Part shown: piece after piece, positions 60,993-64,000 of the stretch
Position numbering within the stretch: the first letter of the stretch is position 1
How the letters are laid out: the number at the start of each line of letters is the position of its first letter
DNA from: Staphylospora marina
GTDB lineage: Bacteria; Bacillota; Bacilli; Thermoactinomycetales; Thermoactinomycetaceae
NCBI RefSeq assembly: GCF_003856495.1
Contig: NZ_CP034118.1
Coordinates: 2,268,182-2,332,181 of the forward strand
Direction of reading: 5' to 3'
DNA: 64,000 bases
Translations under genes and position numbers: made by a program
Notes under the pieces: generated by a model
Seen by the model: only the letters and a program-made list of their open reading frames with translations
Told to the model about the DNA's origin: nothing
Databases searched by the model: none

Positions 60993-61304
60993 TTAATAAA
61001 AGATCAGGTAAATCACCAGGAACATGATCCCTGCCCCCATCACCAAACGGAAAACCAGGCCTCCGAATCCGAAACGCTCCTCTGTTTTTTTCGAGCGTCC
61101 CCATGATTCGGACAGGATCGTTTCCGTGACCGTTCCCACAATGAGCAAAACGATGATCGCCCCTGTCAACAGATCCAGCTGCATATCAAAGAACAGTCTC
61201 AGCAGGATACTGAGCAGAAGTGCGAGCAGCAAGCACACATTCACCGTGCGATTCACTTTGGCCAAGCCCTTGAATCTTTTCAACGGATTCTCCTCCCGCG
61301 ACAT
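60993..61304 (-). CDS. Small membrane protein, unknown function
   Basis: A 103-residue protein with three membrane helices: NVCLLLALLLSILLRLFF, LLTGAIIVLLIVGTVTETIL and LVMGAGIMFLVIYLIFY. The start at MSREENPLKRFK (61304) gives a proper basic N-terminus; the frame extends upstream across the end of the neighbouring gene without sense. The ribosome site is weak. Confidence 0.58.
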   Translation of the reverse strand: MSREENPLKRFKGLAKVNRTVNVCLLLALLLSILLRLFFDMQLDLLTGAIIVLLIVGTVTETILSESWGRSKKTEERFGFGGLVFRLVMGAGIMFLVIYLIFY

Positions 61305-61377
61305 GTTCCGGTGATGAATGTTCCCGTTCCATCCATTCCCTGATCGACGGGACTGTATCTGTGACCGTTTTTTGTCA

Positions 61378-62430
61378 TCACTGTCCTGTGTTGGATGAAC
61401 GCTTTTTGCTTCGAATCTTCCACACCAAATGCCACAACAGGTGAATGATGCCGACATACACCATGGCATAGGCGGTGAACATGATGCCACTGTACGAAAG
61501 GAACGGATTCGGCATGAACACGAATTGACAGACGAAAGGATTCAAGTAGAGGAGGAAACTCAAAGAACGTCTTTGTCCTCCGTAGAACCAATAAAGCATG
61601 GAAACGGTCGCTGCCGTCAAGAGCAAGACCACCACCGTAAAGTGATACGCATAAATATTCGAGAAATAGGGAAGCTCCAACTCTTCGGAAACAGAGACCG
61701 CCCAGTGGCTCGGAGCCGATTTCAATTCCGCTGCAAACTTCCCATCACCCGCAGCGTGTAGCGGGATATTCGAATCATACAGATACCCCGGAGGTACTGA
61801 CAGTTCCAATGTCCACCTGGAAGGATCACTGTTTGGAGAACCCAAAAACACATAGGAACGAACCGGATTGATCACCGTTCTGAATCGACCGGCTCCATGA
61901 TCCCGGAAGCGAATGGTCAATCGTGCCGTTTCATTTCCTTTCAAATGGAGCAAAAACTTGACTCCATCGATTCTTTTTCCCCATACCTCCAGTTTGCCGA
62001 TGGTTTGTCCGGATTGCGGGTCTTTGAATACCACATTTGGAGTGAATGCCGGGTGATTCATGGATCGCAGATCCACTTTGACTTCAACCGGATTTCCGTT
62101 CAGCAGAACATCCACGTTCAATTCCTCGATCAATTGATGCGCCATATAGTCATCGATCGGATAAAATGCCTCGATCTCTCTGTCCTGCGCAGTTGTATTT
62201 TCCAACTCGTATTCAACGGCAACCTCATTCGTTAAATGGGCATCGTACTTCCAAGGCTGCTTCTTGATCTGAAAGGTAACCTTCCCGCTCTTCACTTTCA
62301 CATGTTGATCATTTGAGTCAAACATCAGACCGCCATGCCAAGACCAGGATGTTGACTTGTCCGCGTATGCATGGGCCGGAATCATGCAACACAAGATGAC
62401 TGCCAACAGAATCGGGATCAGTCGATTCAA
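61378..62430 (-). CDS. Secreted ectodomain membrane protein, unknown function
   Basis: A 350-residue protein. Signal peptide (NRLIPILLAVILCCMIPAHAYA), then about 230 residues outside the membrane of beta-rich sequence (VKVKSGKVTFQIKKQPWKYD, VAVEYELENTTAQDREIEAFYP, WTLELSVPPGYLYDSN), then three membrane helices and a basic tail (KIRSKKRSSNTGQ). The TTG at 62430 is taken because GGAGGT is 7 bases upstream. It is the first gene of the leftward run of small membrane proteins. Family not recognised. Confidence 0.65.
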   Translation of the reverse strand: MNRLIPILLAVILCCMIPAHAYADKSTSWSWHGGLMFDSNDQHVKVKSGKVTFQIKKQPWKYDAHLTNEVAVEYELENTTAQDREIEAFYPIDDYMAHQLIEELNVDVLLNGNPVEVKVDLRSMNHPAFTPNVVFKDPQSGQTIGKLEVWGKRIDGVKFLLHLKGNETARLTIRFRDHGAGRFRTVINPVRSYVFLGSPNSDPSRWTLELSVPPGYLYDSNIPLHAAGDGKFAAELKSAPSHWAVSVSEELELPYFSNIYAYHFTVVVLLLTAATVSMLYWFYGGQRRSLSFLLYLNPFVCQFVFMPNPFLSYSGIMFTAYAMVYVGIIHLLWHLVWKIRSKKRSSNTGQ

Positions 62431-62933
62431 TGAATGTACCTCCATTGACATATACCGATTTGTCTTGCGATTTTGTGAGTCAGTACGGCATTCTCAATCA
62501 CGCTTCTTTTCTGCTCTGTACTCATCTGCTCTGTACTCAGATACTTGATGATGAATACCCCCTGATTCGTACGAACCGGCAGAACTTTGTGACTGTTTCC
62601 GCCGCGAATGGGGGAATGGAATGAAAGAAAAAATGACCGCCAATTTCCTGTCTCAGTCGTTCAACCCGCTCCCCAAATGGGTAACTGCGAAAAAAATACA
62701 TGATTGAAAACCGAAGATCAAGAGAATTCTGTTTGGGGCCGGTTTCCGGATCGTGAACTCTGCGCCTCTCCCAAAATCTGTCTTCCGGAACCGTAAAAGG
62801 AACGTTTTCATTCAATGATCACAAAATCTTTGAAAGAATCGGGACGAAAATGATCCTCTCATATCGAATTCTCTCATAGAGAGGAAATGGGGGGATCGAC
62901 ATCGAGAGGAAACATCCGTCCCGAAGAGGGATC

Positions 62934-64000
62934 TTGAAGAAAGCGACGGTTCTTGCCACGTTGGGGGCGCTGGGGTTTTCCCTGCTTGCCCCGATGAAAG
63001 ACACGCTGTCGGCCGATCCGGAACCTCGTGTGAAGCGACTGGACGGAGCCAACCGGTATGAAGTGTCGGCAAGGATCAGCCAGGAGCTGACGGCTCGCGG
63101 CTTCACCTCCGACACGGTGGTGCTTGCACGGGGAGACCTGTTCACCGACGCGCTGTCGGGCGGTCCGCTGGCAAGCCGGCTGAAAGCCCCGATGTTGCTG
63201 ACGTCAACCGGTTCTCTTCCGGCGCCCATTGAGAGCGAAGTGACCCGCCGGAAACCGTCCCGGGCGATCATCTTGGGCGGAACGGGTTCCGTTTCCGAGG
63301 ATGTGGCCGACCGCTTGAAGCAGCTGGGAGTCAGTCAGGTGGAACGGCTGGACGGTCCGAACCGATTCGCCGTTTCGGCGAAAGTGGCGGAAGAAGTGGT
63401 CGCCGGCAGCCATGCGGACACCGCGTTCATCGCCAGCGGTCTGGTCTTCCCGGATGCCCTGTCCGCATCCAGCCTGGCCGGACAGAACGGATGGCCGATC
63501 CTGCTGACGGGCCAGGACAAGCTTCCGGAAGAAGTGAAGACCTTCATCCAAACTCACCCGACCATCAAGAAATACGTGATCGTCGGGGGAACCGGCACGG
63601 TTTCCGATTCGGTGAAAAGCGAACTGATGGCGCTGGGCAAGACGGTGACCCGGATCGGAGGAGCCAACCGGTTCGAAGTGGGCGTCAATCTGGCTCGCAC
63701 CTTCAACATGAGCCCGGAATCGCTGGTGTTTGCCCGGGGGGATGTGTTCGCTGACGCCTTGTCCGGGGGACCGCTCGCCGCGCTGACGCGTTCCCCGCTG
63801 ATGCTGGTGATGCCCGGAAGCCTGCCTGCTCCCGTGGAATCCTATCTGAAAGAGTCTGCCGGCCGATTCCATGAAGGATACATTCTGGGGGGAACCGGTT
63901 CGGTACAGGTGGACATCGAGCGGAAGATTGTCAGCTTCGTCATGAAAGAGGAGCTTCGCGGCGTATGGGTGGACATGTTCCATGACGGGGCAAAGACCCC
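62934..64000 (+). CDS. Cell-wall-binding repeat (CWB2) protein, cut by the window end
   Basis: The frame is open to the end of the window. Signal peptide KKATVLATLGALGFSLLAP, then three CWB2 repeats: RLDGANRYEVSARI, RLDGPNRFAVSAKV and RIGGANRFEVGVNL, each with an ARGDLFTDALSGGPLA-like and an IILGGTGSVS-like segment. After the third repeat EELRGVWVDMFHDGAKTP begins; it resembles the start of a glycosidase-like (GHL10) domain. The start at TTG 62934 is chosen because it gives a clean signal peptide; the ribosome site AGAGGG is close. The 503 bp before it (62431-62933) show only a weak 92-residue leftward frame that I do not support. Confidence 0.8.
   Translation, partial: MKKATVLATLGALGFSLLAPMKDTLSADPEPRVKRLDGANRYEVSARISQELTARGFTSDTVVLARGDLFTDALSGGPLASRLKAPMLLTSTGSLPAPIESEVTRRKPSRAIILGGTGSVSEDVADRLKQLGVSQVERLDGPNRFAVSAKVAEEVVAGSHADTAFIASGLVFPDALSASSLAGQNGWPILLTGQDKLPEEVKTFIQTHPTIKKYVIVGGTGTVSDSVKSELMALGKTVTRIGGANRFEVGVNLARTFNMSPESLVFARGDVFADALSGGPLAALTRSPLMLVMPGSLPAPVESYLKESAGRFHEGYILGGTGSVQVDIERKIVSFVMKEELRGVWVDMFHDGAKT

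Overview
The window reads as a chromosomal segment of an endospore-former-like Firmicute (Bacillales) with moderately high GC. The support is a fadN-fadA-fadE cluster with a FadR-type box, an sdpR-sdpI pair, a DUF2512 gene, a spore-photoproduct-lyase-like radical SAM protein, strong AGGAGG ribosome binding sites and many TTG/GTG starts. A thermophilic Thermoactinomycetaceae-like host would fit the type III-B CRISPR system and the codon bias, but that placement is inference.

Layout. 1-7.3 kb: the end of a DCC-family protein; divergent proline catabolism genes (P5C dehydrogenase, proline dehydrogenase); a TlpA-like thioredoxin with a membrane partner; a DUF2935 protein; sdpR-sdpI with a palindromic operator; a DUF2512 protein. 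7.3-11.8 kb: a LigB-type dioxygenase; a TetR-controlled ABC exporter in which one permease is frameshifted; a methyltransferase. 12.1-17.7 kb: fatty-acid beta-oxidation operon fadN-fadA-fadE. 18-22.1 kb: polysaccharide deacetylase, a Gln-rich protein, a DUF6273 protein, the radical SAM protein and an SPFH protein.

22.1-42.6 kb is the accessory region. It holds a complete type III-B effector operon (cmr1, cas10/cmr2, cmr3, cmr4, cmr5, cmr6, all joined by 4-bp ATGA overlaps) and a separate cas6, with no cas1/cas2 and no recognisable CARF effector. Instead of one array there are four very short arrays and further single remnants, all in one orientation, spread over about 10 kb among unrelated genes. 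Each intact array end carries the same leader: a 12-bp-stem hairpin whose arm supplies a -35-like TTCACA exactly 18 bp before TATAAT. The same hairpin recurs at least eight times, once upstream of cmr1. Between the arrays lie a Big/cadherin-like protein, an operon DUF2975-HTH-DUF817-GNAT, an HTH-TPR regulator with a possible in-frame pheromone-like micro-ORF, a frameshifted nucleotidyltransferase and a GIY-YIG nuclease. Between cmr and cas6 lie pseudogene debris and a STAS-like (DUF4325) protein.

42.8-56.1 kb: an AidB-type acyl-CoA dehydrogenase; a secreted surface protein; a two-component system next to a three-gene ABC transporter of the peptide-antibiotic-resistance type; and the bacterial RNA-repair pair pnkp-hen1. 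56.2-62.4 kb: a leftward run of small, mostly membrane proteins with internal duplications and several broken copies. The window ends inside a CWB2-repeat cell-wall protein.

All family assignments rest on reading the translated sequence and on remembered family motifs; no search was run.
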